Shown in pieces: positions 43,903-55,544 of a stretch of 64,000 nt of DNA. Numbering within the stretch: the first letter of the stretch is position 1; every line of letters begins with the position of its first letter. The DNA lies in the NCBI GenBank assembly GCA_020465985.1, contig JAANYP010002036.1, positions 372,001 to 436,000 of the forward strand, in the 5' to 3' direction. A model generated the notes under the pieces. It saw only the letters and a list, made by a program, of their open reading frames with translations, did no database searches and was not told the DNA's origin. The position numbers and the translations under genes are program-made. The stretch is from Centrapalus pauciflorus. Its lineage: Eukaryota; Streptophyta; Magnoliopsida; Asterales; Asteraceae.

Positions 43903-44272
43903 CTAAGAACATCCTTTCATGACCTTGTACAATCGAAACACCCATATACTTTGTTGGAGTAAAGTAGATGTTAACAATTTCTTGTTATAAGAGAGGATCA
44001 AATGGAGCATAAATTCTTCATCAACTTTAACCATAACCATTTCCTCAAAATCAGGAAATTTATAGAGTAATAGCTTTAATGTATCAAATATAAGGCATAT
44101 CATTGATCCTTGCCTTAAATTGATCATAACTTCTTGCTGGAAAACTAGGCGATCCTTTTGTTTTAACTCTTTGATCAAACTCTTGGACCTCTTTTCTCAG
44201 AAGAGAAATTTGAAAATTAAGCATTTCGATAACTCGTTCCTTCGTTTCTACGGACTTTTCTTTATATGCCAA
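43903..44272 (-). pseudogene. Short overlapping frames at the 3' side of the caulimovirid remnant
   Basis: Two overlapping minus frames (44084-44272 and 43903-44178) include a heptad-like stretch (MLNFQISLLRKEVQEFDQRV). They continue the direction of the viral remnant and may be its coiled-coil tail after a frameshift. No firm family match. Confidence 0.35.
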
Positions 44273-44342
44273 CTTTTCTGAAATATAACGATATTTTAAG
44301 TCATAATGTATGACTTGTTTTAGAATTAAAAAACTTGATTTA

Positions 44343-44585
44343 TTAAATCTTTATGCTTTGTGCTTGAGCTGCTATTAAATCATTTGTCTTCTGTTCAGTG
44401 ATATCTGCAAAATAATTTACATCTTTCGGTTCTATATAGAAATCCAACCCAAGAGATTCTCTTGCTGCATTTAGGGTGTCCTTAAAAGAATAATAATCCT
44501 TAAATACAGGTCTTTCGCACAAAATAAAATTTCTAATTGTATTATAATTGTGATATACTCCAATCTTTGTACCTCGATATGACAT
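44343..44585 (-). pseudogene. Endogenous caulimovirid remnant: transactivator-like (P6/Cauli_VI) fragment
   Basis: An 80-codon minus frame contains a segment (IGVYHNYNTIRNFI, then FKDYYSFKDTLNAA) whose pattern of Gly/Tyr, Trp/Tyr and FK(T/D)Y..A spacing resembles the RNase-H1-like fold in caulimovirid transactivators. It lies downstream of the RT/RNase H remnant, as expected for the transactivator. The match is by eye and weak. It may belong to the same integrated copy, with MITEs inserted between. Confidence 0.45.
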
Positions 44586-44678
44586 AGTGAGAAATTTTTT
44601 CTTGTGGAGAACTGATACTTTTTTTATTTTTGCTCATAGAAATAGAAACATAGAGCACTGTTGTTCTTCTGTGAATTC

Positions 44679-44868
44679 TAGGGGTGACACTTTCAGCCCA
44701 TTCAATTAAACGGGTCAAATGGATTGACGACCAAAAGTCATAAATTTTACTTAATTATGAACTTTTTTCAAAGAACAATTTACCGTTTTATAAATTTTCA
44801 TTTCTATCTTAATTTTTACAATGAGTCAATTTAACTGTTTAGCCCGTTGGGTCAAAATTGTCACCCTA
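44679..44868. mobile_element. hAT MITE with perfect 8-bp TSD inside the viral remnant
   Basis: 190 bp with TAGGGGTGACAC and TTGTCACCCTA ends. GTGAATTC is duplicated at 44671-44678 and 44869-44876. The inside has GTTGGGTCAAA and its inverted relative. An 8-bp duplication is typical for hAT. Confidence 0.85.
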
Positions 44869-44901
44869 GTGAATTCCATTCCAACATAAAGACGAAAGTT
44901 T

Positions 44902-45150
44902 TTACTTATGTTCGTGCATTGGTGTAAAAAGTAAAAAGTAAAAAGTAATCAATCCCGAGCCTTCGAATGATTTTGAAAGCTTGGGATATCCTTCTATTTG
45001 TGCTAAGGCCCAATTGGGAGTAAAGGAGCCCATTTGTAAGTTTTTAATCTTGGGTGATGGGTCTTTCGTATAAAAATTGGTGAAATCACATTTTACTTTG
45101 AAACCTTTGCTAAACAGGACTCTGTTGAACTTATCGTATTCACCAAGCAA
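44902..45150 (-). pseudogene. Unassigned frame between the two caulimovirid fragments
   Basis: 82 codons (KFNRVLFSKGFKVKCDFTNFY, then MGSFTPNWALAQIEGYP) on the same strand, between the RNase H and transactivator-like pieces. Composition looks protein-coding. I do not recognise it; it is probably part of the same viral copy. MITEs flank it on both sides. Confidence 0.4.
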
Positions 45151-45171
45151 TTATAGCTCATTCAAGCAAAC

Positions 45172-45352
45172 AGGTTGACGAACAAAAGACAATAATAAAA
45201 CATAACTTTAAATTTTTTTTTCAAAGAACAATTTGTTTAATACATTATTTTCTAGAATTTCATTTTTAAAAAATATATGCTCTTTACCTTTTTACTACAT
45301 GTGATTTTGATTGTTCCGTCCGTTTGACCCGTTGGGTCGAAATTGCCACCCC
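45172..45352. mobile_element. Truncated relative of the MITE at 44679
   Basis: TTGACGAACAAAAGAC, TTTTTCAAAGAACAATTTG and CCGTTGGGTCGAAATTG match the right two thirds of the 44679 element. The left end is missing. It lies between fragments of the viral remnant. Confidence 0.6.
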
Positions 45353-45990
45353 TATATTTACCTTTTCCTTCCCTTTAGGCTTAATAGTTTTCTTATTTAT
45401 CTTCAACCTGTATAATAATTTGTTAATATTTCTAGACAGTAGAATTGCCAAATTGTTGTCTATTCTTTCGATTATATTTTGTAAATTTAACCATGTAGTT
45501 CTATTTATATTTTTACTATTGTCATTTATAATGAATTTAACTACACCTTCACAATCTGTTTGCATTGTGAATTCATGGTTGTGATAAATTTTAAAATTTT
45601 CTGAAGTATTGATTAAAGCCTGGATTCAAAAAACAAACTGATCTAATTTTGTCCAACAACTTTACTAAATATCCCAGAAAAATAAGCATAAATTCTTTCT
45701 TCATTTATATTGCTGTATTTATTAGGTTTACAAAGCATGACTGAACCTAATCCTTCGTTTGAGCTTTCACACTTAATTATAATATAATCTGTAACTAACG
45801 GTAATTTTAAGGGTTTAATTTTGTTTTCTTATATTGAATTAACAAACAATCTTCTTTACTAAAATATTTTTGACCATTTTTTGTGATCTTACTATATAGT
45901 ACGTGGTCCAACAAACTTGCTTAGATAAATTTTGTAGCATAATTTAATAATCCCAAAAAAATGCTTGAATTTGTTTTAATCTTTCTCATT
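45284..45990 (-). pseudogene. Endogenous caulimovirid remnant: end of reverse transcriptase and RNase H
   Basis: Minus-strand fragments in different frames follow the Caulimoviridae order. Near 45945 is LGLLNYATKF, from the connection after the RT domain. LYSKITKNGQKYF follows, then the start of RNase H with IIIKC and NEERIYAYFSG (about 45650-45790), and MQTDCEGVVKF near 45560, where the family has a TDC motif. Frames change at least three times and TAA/TAG stops interrupt, so nothing is translatable. The catalytic Asp of the first RNase H motif appears replaced (KCESS where the family has DAS). The last ~22 residues of the 45284-45565 frame come from an adjacent MITE fragment. Family-level assignment is good; genus is not resolved. 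Confidence 0.75.
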
Positions 45991-46516
45991 TTTTTTTGGA
46001 AACTTTATGCGTTTGATTAACGAAAACTAGTCATTTCTTAATTTCTGTTTTTTAATTTATAGTTTTCAGGAAAAAAACAAAGGTTTCTATAAAAAGTGAA
46101 AACTTGTTTAGATGATAAAATTTTAGTTTTAAGAAAAAAATAAGATACGTGATTATAAAATAAGAAATATAGGATAGGTGATAGAATAATAAAAGAGAGA
46201 ATAAGAATATTATAAAGAAATATAGGATATGTAATAAAACGTAAGAAAGAGAGTATGAAAACTGATATTTTAAAAAGTGAACTAAAAATTTAAGAAATTG
46301 TTGTTAAGTAAACAAATTTTTATTTTTATTGAAAAGTAAAATGAAAATTTTGGAAATTTCATTAACTAAATGCAACTTAATATTTTTTTACAGACATATA
46401 GGAATGTATTCTATTTTTCCATTCTCAATTTCTAAGCCTAAAAACGAAATCTTTCTTTTAAATTGCATTTTTCTTGTACTTATAATTATTCCATTATTTT
46501 TTATCTCATAAAAACT

Positions 46517-46916
46517 AGGGCTAAATTTTGAAAAAACCAACTTTTTTTTTCTTTATTTTCATGATTAAGTTCCTGGACTTTTTTTTCGATTGTTTAAGTC
46601 TATCGTCAATTTTTTGTCTTATTCAAAATTATATAATTTTAACCTACAACCTATTAAACCGGTAATTTAGTTAGTTTATCGAATGATTTAATATTTTAAA
46701 AAAAACTATGTTTCTTTATTTTTTATTAACTCACTGGACTTTTTTTTACTGTTCAAGTCTCAGTACTAATTACTGGTAGATGACTTGCTAAACAAGTAAT
46801 ATATAGTTCTTAATAAGACAAAAAAAATGTCGAGGAATTTAAACAGTTGAAAAAAAAAGTCTAGAGCTTAATCTCGAAAATGAGGAAAAAAGTTGGTTTT
46901 TTCAAATATTAACCCT
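46517..46916. mobile_element. 400-bp foldback MITE with 7-bp flank duplication
   Basis: AGGGCTAAATTTTGAAAAAACC at the left pairs with GGTTTTTTCAAATATTAACCCT at the right. AAAAACT occurs at 46510-46516 and 46917-46923. Inner motifs TGGACTTTTTTTT and its complement recur. Confidence 0.75.
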
Positions 46917-46923
46917 AAAAACT

Positions 46924-48940
46924 TAGCCTAAGTGTTCTTCGTGTTCTTTAATTGTGTTAGTTGCTACAAAAATTATATATGTATACTAAAAAAATCAAAT
47001 TTTAAAAATATAGAATCCATAAACTTTTGAAAAACCAAAGGGGCATTTTATATAACCATTTAATTATTAAAAATTATCCACGTAATATGTGTGTTCATAA
47101 ACTCGTTATATAATAAAAGATTACTTTACAATTTAGATGTCTATGTGTCACATTCACGTTTCACCGGAAAAGATAAATACAATTTGTAATTTTTAAAATA
47201 TAATATTGTATTTTTTTTCATTTACATATAATCTTATTTACTTTAATATTTTATTTGAAGTTTATAGATAAAATATATAATTTAAGATTTTATTTCAAGT
47301 TTTGATTTAGATTGGCTAAAAATTAACAAATGTCAAATAGATAATGATAGTAAACAACATTTATTAGATAATGTTACATAGTAGATAAAATTAATTATTT
47401 ATTAATGTTTATAGATCTTATAAATAAAAAATTGTATTTATCTTTTCTTTTATTTTATTTAAAAATAATAAAATATATTTATTTTTTAGGTGGAATGTGG
47501 TGACCTCATATGGCGTTTTGTGTTCTCATTTATTTTATATATATAGATTTTCTTCTTTTTTTTCCTTCTGTTTTTTAAAACGATAAACCATCATTTTCTT
47601 TCAATTTTCCACATAGCCTTTAAAGAAGGATTTGAAAAAGAAAATGATTGATGTTTTTTCTTTTCATAGCTTTACTCTCACATGTTAAATGAAAATAAAG
47701 TCACATCTCAACTAGTGATAGATCTAAAAGTAATTTTTATAGGACTCCATTTTTTTTATAATGCTACCATTATCCATCGCCTTTGTTCAGTTTTCAAGAT
47801 TTTTGAAAGTCAAATAAGTCAACTTAGTTCATAATTAATTATTCTTTAAGATAATAAATAATGATTTGAGGTACAATATCATCACCTTGTTACTAAACAA
47901 AACAAATTACATTTGATTTTTTAAAATTTAAATGAATAACATATCATTAGATTTATATAAAGTTTTTAGATTTCTTAGCAGTTTTTTATGTATCGTTAAC
48001 TAAGATATCATGATCAAGTTTAAAAAATAACCGCAATACTACATAACTATAGAAGAGCCAAGGGTGCGTTTAGTAAGTAAGAATTTTTGGTTTAAAGTTA
48101 AAAAAAGAACATTATGGTTTTTTAAAAACGCATTTTAAAGATCTGAAATGTGTTTAAATGTGTTATAAATTTTTTTGTCTTTTTATTTTTTCATTCCCCT
48201 TTATAACATTTTAGAGATGAGATTAATGTTACTACACTGAAAACAAAAGAAGGAAACCTTAAAAAAGGAGTTTTTAATTTATTTTTAATTTTGAAAGTTG
48301 AAAGTAAAAAAACTGAAAACATTAAAAGCAATAGATTTCAATGCGTTTCCCAGAAATCCTTGTTTTCAACGAAAATTTTCACAGAAAACAAGTCAACTAA
48401 ACAGAAGTATGAAACCTAAAGATTCCTTATAAAACTAGGCTCGTTGCAGCATCAGTGTTTTTTTGTGAAGAAGAGAGACTCGCACTTTATAAAAACCTAA
48501 GCAACATCATTTGAGATTAAATATAATACACGGAAAAAAAATATCGGATTGATTAATCCTCACAGCCAATGCTTAAATTTGCCCCTAATGCCAACGCAAA
48601 AAAATTAAAATAGATGATGTTAAAACTTTTTTTCTTTTGCATTTAAAAACACAAAAGTTGATTTTATATTGCTTGAATCTAATATTGAAGTTTGAAAACA
48701 GAAGTTATATTAAATATGTACTAAGTATGTTCTAGAACTGAAAATCTTATTTGAAGCATTGAAGACTAAAGTAACTAACTTTCAAATTTGAAGATTGAAG
48801 AGGTTGGTTTCTGAAGTGTGTCTCGTACTAAACTAAAGGTTCTATATATAACACTTAAAGCTTTCATGTCAAACTGGCACTCTGATATGTCACAGACTCG
48901 CTGAGTCACCTACTGTCATTTGAGTTATAATGATTACAAA

Positions 48941-48943
<3 letters not shown>
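46924..48943. other. AT-rich repeat-derived DNA, no gene
   Basis: Contains a Helitron-like 3' tail (CCACGTAATATGTGTG then ATAAACTCG, 47078-47105) and a possible Helitron 5' motif near 47490-47545. Nothing coding was recognised. Confidence 0.4.
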
Positions 48944-48999
<56 letters not shown>

Positions 49000-49020
49000 G
49001 TGTGTGTGTGTGTGTGTGTT
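48944..49020. repeat. (AT)n followed by (GT)n microsatellite
   Basis: About 27 AT units pass directly into about 11 TG units. Confidence 0.95.
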
Positions 49021-49980
49021 TGTACAATGCTTCTTTCAGTCTCGATCCAAAGATATTAATAATCTTGATTCACTGTTCGTAAATGATTTTATGAGCATAC
49101 CTTGTAACAACACTAATTAAATCAATAATAAACAAACTAGAATTTGATATTTGTACGATGTATGTTCATATCAGTTATTTGATTGATCAGCATGATTATG
49201 ATGAGAAGATCAAGGTTTTGATAAATCTGAATAATTTTCATATGTTCTTGAGGCTTCAGACATGAAATAAGTTTTTCACATATTTATTTTCTTTAAACGG
49301 ACCTAAATCATCTTTAATTTGTAATTTTTTTGTATATTATAAGGTTAACTAATTGCTGAAATTATTATGCATCTTCAAGTGGGTGGACCTACTTAAAATT
49401 GATTTTTCTATAAAAATTGCCTAGCATTTTAATATAATATTACAAACATTTATATGAAAAATGGAAGGCATGTTGCTTTAGATGCAAAACTCCCCTAATG
49501 ATTAATATTCAATGCCAATAATGTCCATGATTAATGCAACCAAGTTTGGTTTTACTTTAATGAAGCTTTATCTCTTTAACTAGCTTATAATACTTTTTTT
49601 CAAATAAATAATAAAAATATGTTGAATTTATTTTCTATCCACGTTTATCAAACATGTTTAAAATAGTCTTTTAAGTTGCATTTAATGCTTCTTAAATTTA
49701 TTGAAAAATACTTTTCTTTTTGACTTATAAAACTAAAAATATGATATTTTTATAATATCTAGTTTATTGACTTACATATTACATTGATATTTTTAAAAAT
49801 GTTATTCATACAAGTGTATATAAAACTAGAAATTAAGGTACATAAATATTAATTATTTAGAAAAATATAAAAGTAGTATTATGATTTGTCAAAACTATTA
49901 TTTGTCCAGCATTATAAATAGATATGAATAGTTCTTAAAACGTTTAATTTATAAATTGATATACTCTGATATTTTAATTT
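49021..49980. other. Intergenic AT-rich DNA
   Basis: No gene or repeat recognised. Confidence 0.4.
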
Positions 49981-50271
49981 AGGGTTTATTACGAAAAAAA
50001 CCAACATGTTTTTAAAATTTTTGCGTTTTCGTCTCTTCATGTTATTTTTTTCCATAAAAGTCCTCAAGTTAAATTTTTTTTTTTTGGTTTAGTGAAATTT
50101 GGACATTAAAATCCGTTTTTCAGTTTTTAAAAACCCGGTTTAGTAATCATAACCGGGTTCTAATATCCAATTTCACTAACCAAAAAGAAAAAATTAACTT
50201 GAGAACTTTTATGAAAAAAATATTATGTTGGGACGAAACGTGAAAACATGTTGTTTTTTAATAATAAACCC
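49981..50271. mobile_element. Foldback MITE family A, copy 4
   Basis: AGGGTTTATTACGAAAAAAACC to TTTTTTAATAATAAACCC, with the GGTTTAGTGAAATTT / AATTTCACTAACC inner pair. Confidence 0.75.
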
Positions 50272-50563
50272 AACATAATGTTTATATTTTTGTATTACAA
50301 TAAATAATAATAATGAAATATGATTTTGATATTTACTTTTCAAACATATAATATTCTTGTATAATTTGTAGTTATTTTTAAGGTTAAGTTAACATATACC
50401 AACATATTTCTATAAATGTATAAATATGGTATATGAACTCTTTTTCTTATCCTTTTGATACATATATTTTATTTTTACATTCCAATATGATACATTTCTA
50501 AATAGAACTCGGTTGAAAGATCAAACTCTATTTGTATGGTAAACCAGACTCTATATATCTATA

Positions 50564-50966
50564 TCTATATATACTAATAAAAGAGTAACTATATTCAATT
50601 CTCGTGAGGCCACGTATCATAATCATGAATTGACACGTGTTATTTATATTTTTTAATAAATAACAAATAATTTTAAATTATATCTATCCAAATCTAATAG
50701 AATCTAATTTAAATTCAAATCAACTCCAATAAAATCTAATAATATAATAACTTATTAATTATAATATAATAAAAGTTTAAAAGAATTACTATTTATATAT
50801 ATTTAAAAATGTAGAAAATTTGTAAGTCATAATAAATAATAATATAAATTCTTATATACTTTTGTTATAAAAAAATAATATTACTATCTTTATCTTTAGT
50901 TTATTGTATTTTATTTAAACGATAATATATTAAAAATATTTGTATAATACACGGGTAATAAACTAG
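50564..50966 (+). mobile_element. Non-autonomous Helitron (H2)
   Basis: Begins TCTATATATACTAATAAAAGAG with GACACGTGTTATT shortly after, and ends ACACGGGTAATAAACTAG|T. TC start, CTAG end and T after the end fit Helitrons. The 3' hairpin is decayed. No coding capacity. Confidence 0.7.
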
Positions 50967-51341
50967 TAATATATTATATTAGAATGAAAAACTCAAGTGC
51001 ATATATCATATGAGTAATAAAAAAATTGATGTACTATATCGATACATTTTGGAAAAACAGGTTGGTATTGTGAGACATTAACACTTATTTTAATATATTT
51101 TGATAAATTTATGAGCACATAAAATAATTTTATAATTAGATATATAGATAGTTATAGATAACATTTAGTTTACCTTTAATTTTAATTTATGACTCATGTT
51201 GATAAACACTTAGAAAATTTTTAATAGATAAACACAACCTATGATACTTCAAGGAACAATATGTAATAAATATGGTTCTTCTTTATCATTAATAAATATC
51301 TAAATATTAATATATATGGGTTCAAAAGAGTAACTATATCT

Positions 51342-51745
51342 TGAAAATGATAAAATTAAATTTAAACTTATAGATAAGCATATCTCTGAAACCAATAATC
51401 AAAATTCATCATATTCACATTTGAAGTTTTATCATCTAATTCTAAATTTTTGTTATCTAAATAGTTAAATCTTAAATATTGTAAACAAAATAATTAACAA
51501 TAAAAGTTTATCCAAATTTCTACATTTAGATTTAATTATGATCATTAGGGATAGTAATGATAGATATTTATTTTAGGTAAATGTTAATTTTATATATAGC
51601 AATATCTAATTTATTATTAGTTCATTAATAAAAAAAAAATTAAAATCAACATTTAATGTATTTAAGTTAATGTGTTAAATTAGGAATAAAAATGCGGGAA
51701 AATGAAAATTTCGTGCAACATGTATAATATTAATGTTCAATTTTT
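51342..51745. repeat. About 400-bp repeat also present at 55545-55925
   Basis: TTGAAAATGATAAAATTAAA through ATTAGGAATAAAAATGCGGG matches the second location with scattered changes, in direct orientation. It has a GATGATAAAACTTC relative inside. Possibly part of a larger Helitron body. Confidence 0.75.
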
Positions 51746-51786
51746 ATATGTGAGAATTTTTAATATTAATCTATATCTATAATCTA

Positions 51787-52287
51787 TCTATACTATTAAA
51801 AGAGTAACTACTCAATTCTGGTGAAGCCACGTGTCACCACCATGAATCGACACGTGGCATTTACATGTTTTAAAAATATTAAAAAAAATTTAAATTATAT
51901 CTATCCAAATCTAATATAATGTACTTTTGAATTCAAATAAAAAAGTCTACTTTTGAATTCAAATCAAATCAAATAAAATCTAATAATATTCTAATTTAAT
52001 CTACTTTTTAATTCAATCAAATAAAATCTACTTTCAAATAAAATCTAATAATCTACTAACATATTAATTATAATATAATATAATACAATTAAAGTTTTAA
52101 AAAAAATATAAGAAAATAATTATTATTCATATATATTTAGAAATATATAAAATTAATAGGTCATAATAAATAATAATATCATTTTTATATACTTTTTGTT
52201 TAAAATAAATATATATACATTTACCTTTTAATTCATTATATTTTATATATATTAAAATATCCGCGTAATACACGGGTAATAAACTAG
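51787..52287 (+). mobile_element. Non-autonomous Helitron (H3)
   Basis: TCTATACTATTAAAAGAG at the start; CCACGTGTC and GACACGTGG near the 5' end; CCGCGTAATACACGGG hairpin then TAATAAACTAG|T at the end. 501 bp, no frame. Confidence 0.8.
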
Positions 52288-52579
52288 TAAATACTAATAA
52301 AAGAGTAACCATACTCAATTCTGGTGAAACCACGTGTCATCACCATGAATCGACACGTGACATTTATATGTTTTAAAAATAATAAAGAAATTTAATCATA
52401 TCTATCCAAATCTAATATAATCTACTTTTAAATTCAAATAAAATCAAACAAAATCTAATATTCTACTAACTTATTAATTATAATATAATATAATAATAAA
52501 AATTTAAAATATAAAATAAAATAATTACCTTTCATATATATTTAGAAAGATATAAAATTAATAGGTCATAATAAATAAT

Positions 52580-52886
52580 AGGGTTTATTATGAAAAAAAC
52601 CATCATGTTTTCATGTTTTTTGCATTTTCGTCCCTCCATGTTATTTTTTCCATAAAAGTCCTCAAGTTAATTTTTTTTTTTTGGTTTAGTGAAATTTGGA
52701 CATTAAAATCCGGTTTTTCAGTTTTTAAAAACCCGGTTCACAAATTATAAGCGGGGTCTAATGTCCAAATTTCACTAAACCAAAAAGAAAAAAATAACTT
52801 GAGGTTTTTTATGAAAAAAAAATAACATAGAGGGACGAAAACGCAAGAAAACATAAAAACATGTTGGTTTTTTTTCATAATAACCC
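52580..52886. mobile_element. Foldback MITE family A, copy 5
   Basis: AGGGTTTATTATGAAAAAAACC to GGTTTTTTTTCATAATAACCCT. It is nested in Helitron H4, so it inserted after H4. Confidence 0.8.
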
Positions 52887-53314
52887 TAAAATAATAATAT
52901 CATTCTTATATACTTTTTGTTTATAAAAATAACTAGTTTATGACCCATGTATTAAATGGGACATGTTTATTAATTAATTGTTGTTAAAAAAACTAATATT
53001 ATGAATATTATGATTTAATAATGAAACACTGATATTCAACGGATATTGAAAAAAAATTAAATTTATAATATGAAATTAAAATTTTTATATTCAAATTATA
53101 GATTAATTCAATATGACTTAGATTTATAATGTTTTAAAAAGAGTTTAATTAACCTTTAAAAATTAAATAACAAAAATTAAATTAAATGATTTTCATTACC
53201 AAAATAAAAAATTAAGTAAATTAATTAAAATTACACATGTCATAAGCACAACATGTCAATTGACATTTTAATTAAATGACAAGTGACGAACTATTTATTT
53301 ATTTATTAGAATAG

Positions 53315-53316
<2 letters not shown>

Positions 53317-53375
<59 letters not shown>
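53317..53375. repeat. (AT)n microsatellite
   Basis: About 29 AT units inside Helitron H5. Confidence 0.95.
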
Positions 53376-53380
<5 letters not shown>

Positions 53381-53610
53381 GATAGAATACTTAAAAGTAA
53401 AGACACATTTATATAGAATTTTTTAGGTCAAGCGATACAGGAATTTTTTTACTGAATTATATATATTGTCAAAAACATTTTGATTCCTGGTTTTATATAC
53501 GAAACCAACCTTTATTTTCAAAAACACAATTTGTCATTGTTTTGAGTGAATTACTAATAAAACGAACTTCATCTTTGAGTTTTTTTTATCGGACCCATAT
53601 ATATTTTACT

Positions 53611-54664
53611 TGTCTAGGAACTCACGTATTATGTGAATAATTTTTAATATACAATTGGTTAGATAAAATGTATGTAAACTTAAAACTAAATCATATAATG
53701 TTAATTCTTATAAAAAAACGAAAGTATAATTATTTGTCATATATATTGTTTATCTATCTTTTTAAATATTAACGAACAATAGTTATTTTTTTAACATCCT
53801 TTAAAAAAAAATTTATGCCTGAATTTATATATATTTAATCGATATAATTTGAAATTTTAATTTTACGTAAACTATAATGTTTTATAAGTATTTTATAATA
53901 ATTAGATTTAACTAAGATTAAAAAAAATCATTTCAATATATTTCTAGAATTACATCTAAGTTACTAATATCATTCTTTTTTTTAAGCATGGTTATAGAAG
54001 TTAAATAAATCAATTGCATATTTAAGTAGTAGAGTTAATTAAGAAAAAAAAGAATGGAGAATTTTGTTTTGGTGTAAGGAGAAAGTGTCATGTGGCACAA
54101 ATTGTTTTCATTTATTAATAGATATAGATAGATAGATTATGTCTAGGAACTCACGTATTATGTGAATAATTTTTAATATACAACTGGTTAGATAAAACGT
54201 ATGTAAACTTAAAACTAAATCATATAATGTTAATTCTTATAAAAAAATGAAAGTATAATTATTTGTCATATATATTATTTATCTATCTTTCTAAATATTA
54301 ATCAACAATAGTTATTTTTTTTAACATGCTTTTAAAAAAAATTATGCTTGAATTTATATATATTTAATCGATCTAATTTGAAATTTTAATTTTACATAAA
54401 ATATAATGTTTTATAAGTATTTTATAATAATTAGATTTAACTAAGATTTAAAAAAATCATTTCAATATATTTCTAGAAAAACATCTAAGTTACTAATATC
54501 ATTCTTTTTTTAAGCATGGTTATAGAAATTAAATAAATCAATTGCATTTTTAAGTAGTAGAGTTAATTAAGGAAAAATAGGAGGGAAAATTTTGTTTTGG
54601 TGTAAGGAGAGAGTGCCATGTGACACAAATTGTTTTCCTTTATTAATAGATATAGATAGATAGA
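53611..54664 (-). repeat. 529-bp tandem duplication of the Helitron H5 5' end
   Basis: TGTCTAGGAACTCACGTATT at 53611 returns at 54140, and the two copies stay about 95% alike to ATAGATATAGATAGATAGAT. Each copy ends (minus strand) in a possible TC 5' terminus. Confidence 0.85.
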
Positions 54665-54798
54665 TGTTTATATCTTTACCTTTAAATTTATTATATTTTA
54701 TATATATTAAAAAATATCCACGTAATACGCGGGTAATAAACTAGTATTATAATAAAACAAAACAATTAGTGTCACGTGTCGCTTTCACAATGCACGAA

Positions 54799-54869
54799 AA
54801 AGATAACATTGAGGGACGAAAACGTAAAAAACTTGAAAACATGTTGATTTGTTAATAACAAAGCCTTTT
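54799..54869. mobile_element. Foldback MITE family A, fragment (copy 6)
   Basis: Only the right end remains: AACATTGAGGGACGAAAACG to ATGTTGATTTGTTAATAAC. Confidence 0.6.
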
Positions 54870-55044
54870 TATGTATTTTTAAATGTATTTAAAATCAACA
54901 ATTTTTATTACAGTGTGTGCGTGTAATCTCTTATAGCTAAGGTACATAAAAATTTTTATTTACAAATATGAAAAACTAAATAAAAATGTATTATGTATAC
55001 GTTTTTATAACCCGGCTATGAATAAAATGTATGCATATATTATA

Positions 55045-55465
55045 CTAGTTTATTTACATGTGTATTACGCGAATATTTATAATACATTGTTTTTATATAT
55101 AATACAATAATCTAAAAGGTAAAGTCAAATATTCTTTTAAATAAAAGTATACAAGGATGATAATATTTTTTTATCATGACCTATTAATTTTTTATATTTT
55201 TAAATGTGTATATATGAATAGTAATTATTTTTCTACACTCTTTAAAATTTTTATTATATTATAATTAATACGTTATTAGATTATTAGATTTTTTTGGATT
55301 TGCTTCGAATTGAATTTAAAAATAGCTTATATTATATTTGGATAGATATAGTTTAAATATTATTTGTTATTTTTAAAAACTCTTAATGTTATTTGTCAAC
55401 TCATGGTTATGACACGTGGTTTCATAAGAAATAAATATATTTATTTTTTTAATAGTGTATATAGA
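55045..55465 (-). mobile_element. Minus-strand non-autonomous Helitron (H6)
   Basis: On the minus strand it starts TCTATATACACTATTAAAA at 55465, has CCACGTGTCATAACC near the 5' end, and ends CGCGTAATACACATG then AAATAAACTAG|T at 55045. Confidence 0.7.
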
Positions 55466-55544
55466 TATAGATTAACTTCAAATGTGAAATATTATTGTGA
55501 GAAACAAAAAACTTTCACTGCGTGAACGAGTATATATATTTTTT

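Larger units (their letters stand above)
52933..54664 (-). mobile_element. Minus-strand Helitron (H5) nested in H4
   Basis: Read on the minus strand it starts TCTATCTATCTATATC at 54664 and ends CCCATTTAATACATGGG, TCATAAACTAG at 52933, with T following. An (AT)n run lies at 53317-53375. Its 5' third is present twice in tandem (see the 529-bp repeat). Confidence 0.7.
52288..54744 (+). mobile_element. Helitron (H4), interrupted by two nested insertions
   Basis: It starts directly at the end of H3 (AATACTAATAAAAGAGTAACC) and is nearly the same sequence as H3. A family-A MITE (52580-52886) and a minus-strand Helitron (52933-54664) interrupt it. Its tail resumes at 54665 and ends CCACGTAATACGCGGG, then CTAG|T at 54741-54744. 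The 5' TC is not intact. Confidence 0.7.

Noticed and set aside
48944..49020. Matrix-attachment or origin-like AT block
   Set aside because: It is simply an AT/GT microsatellite; nothing else supports an origin or attachment site.
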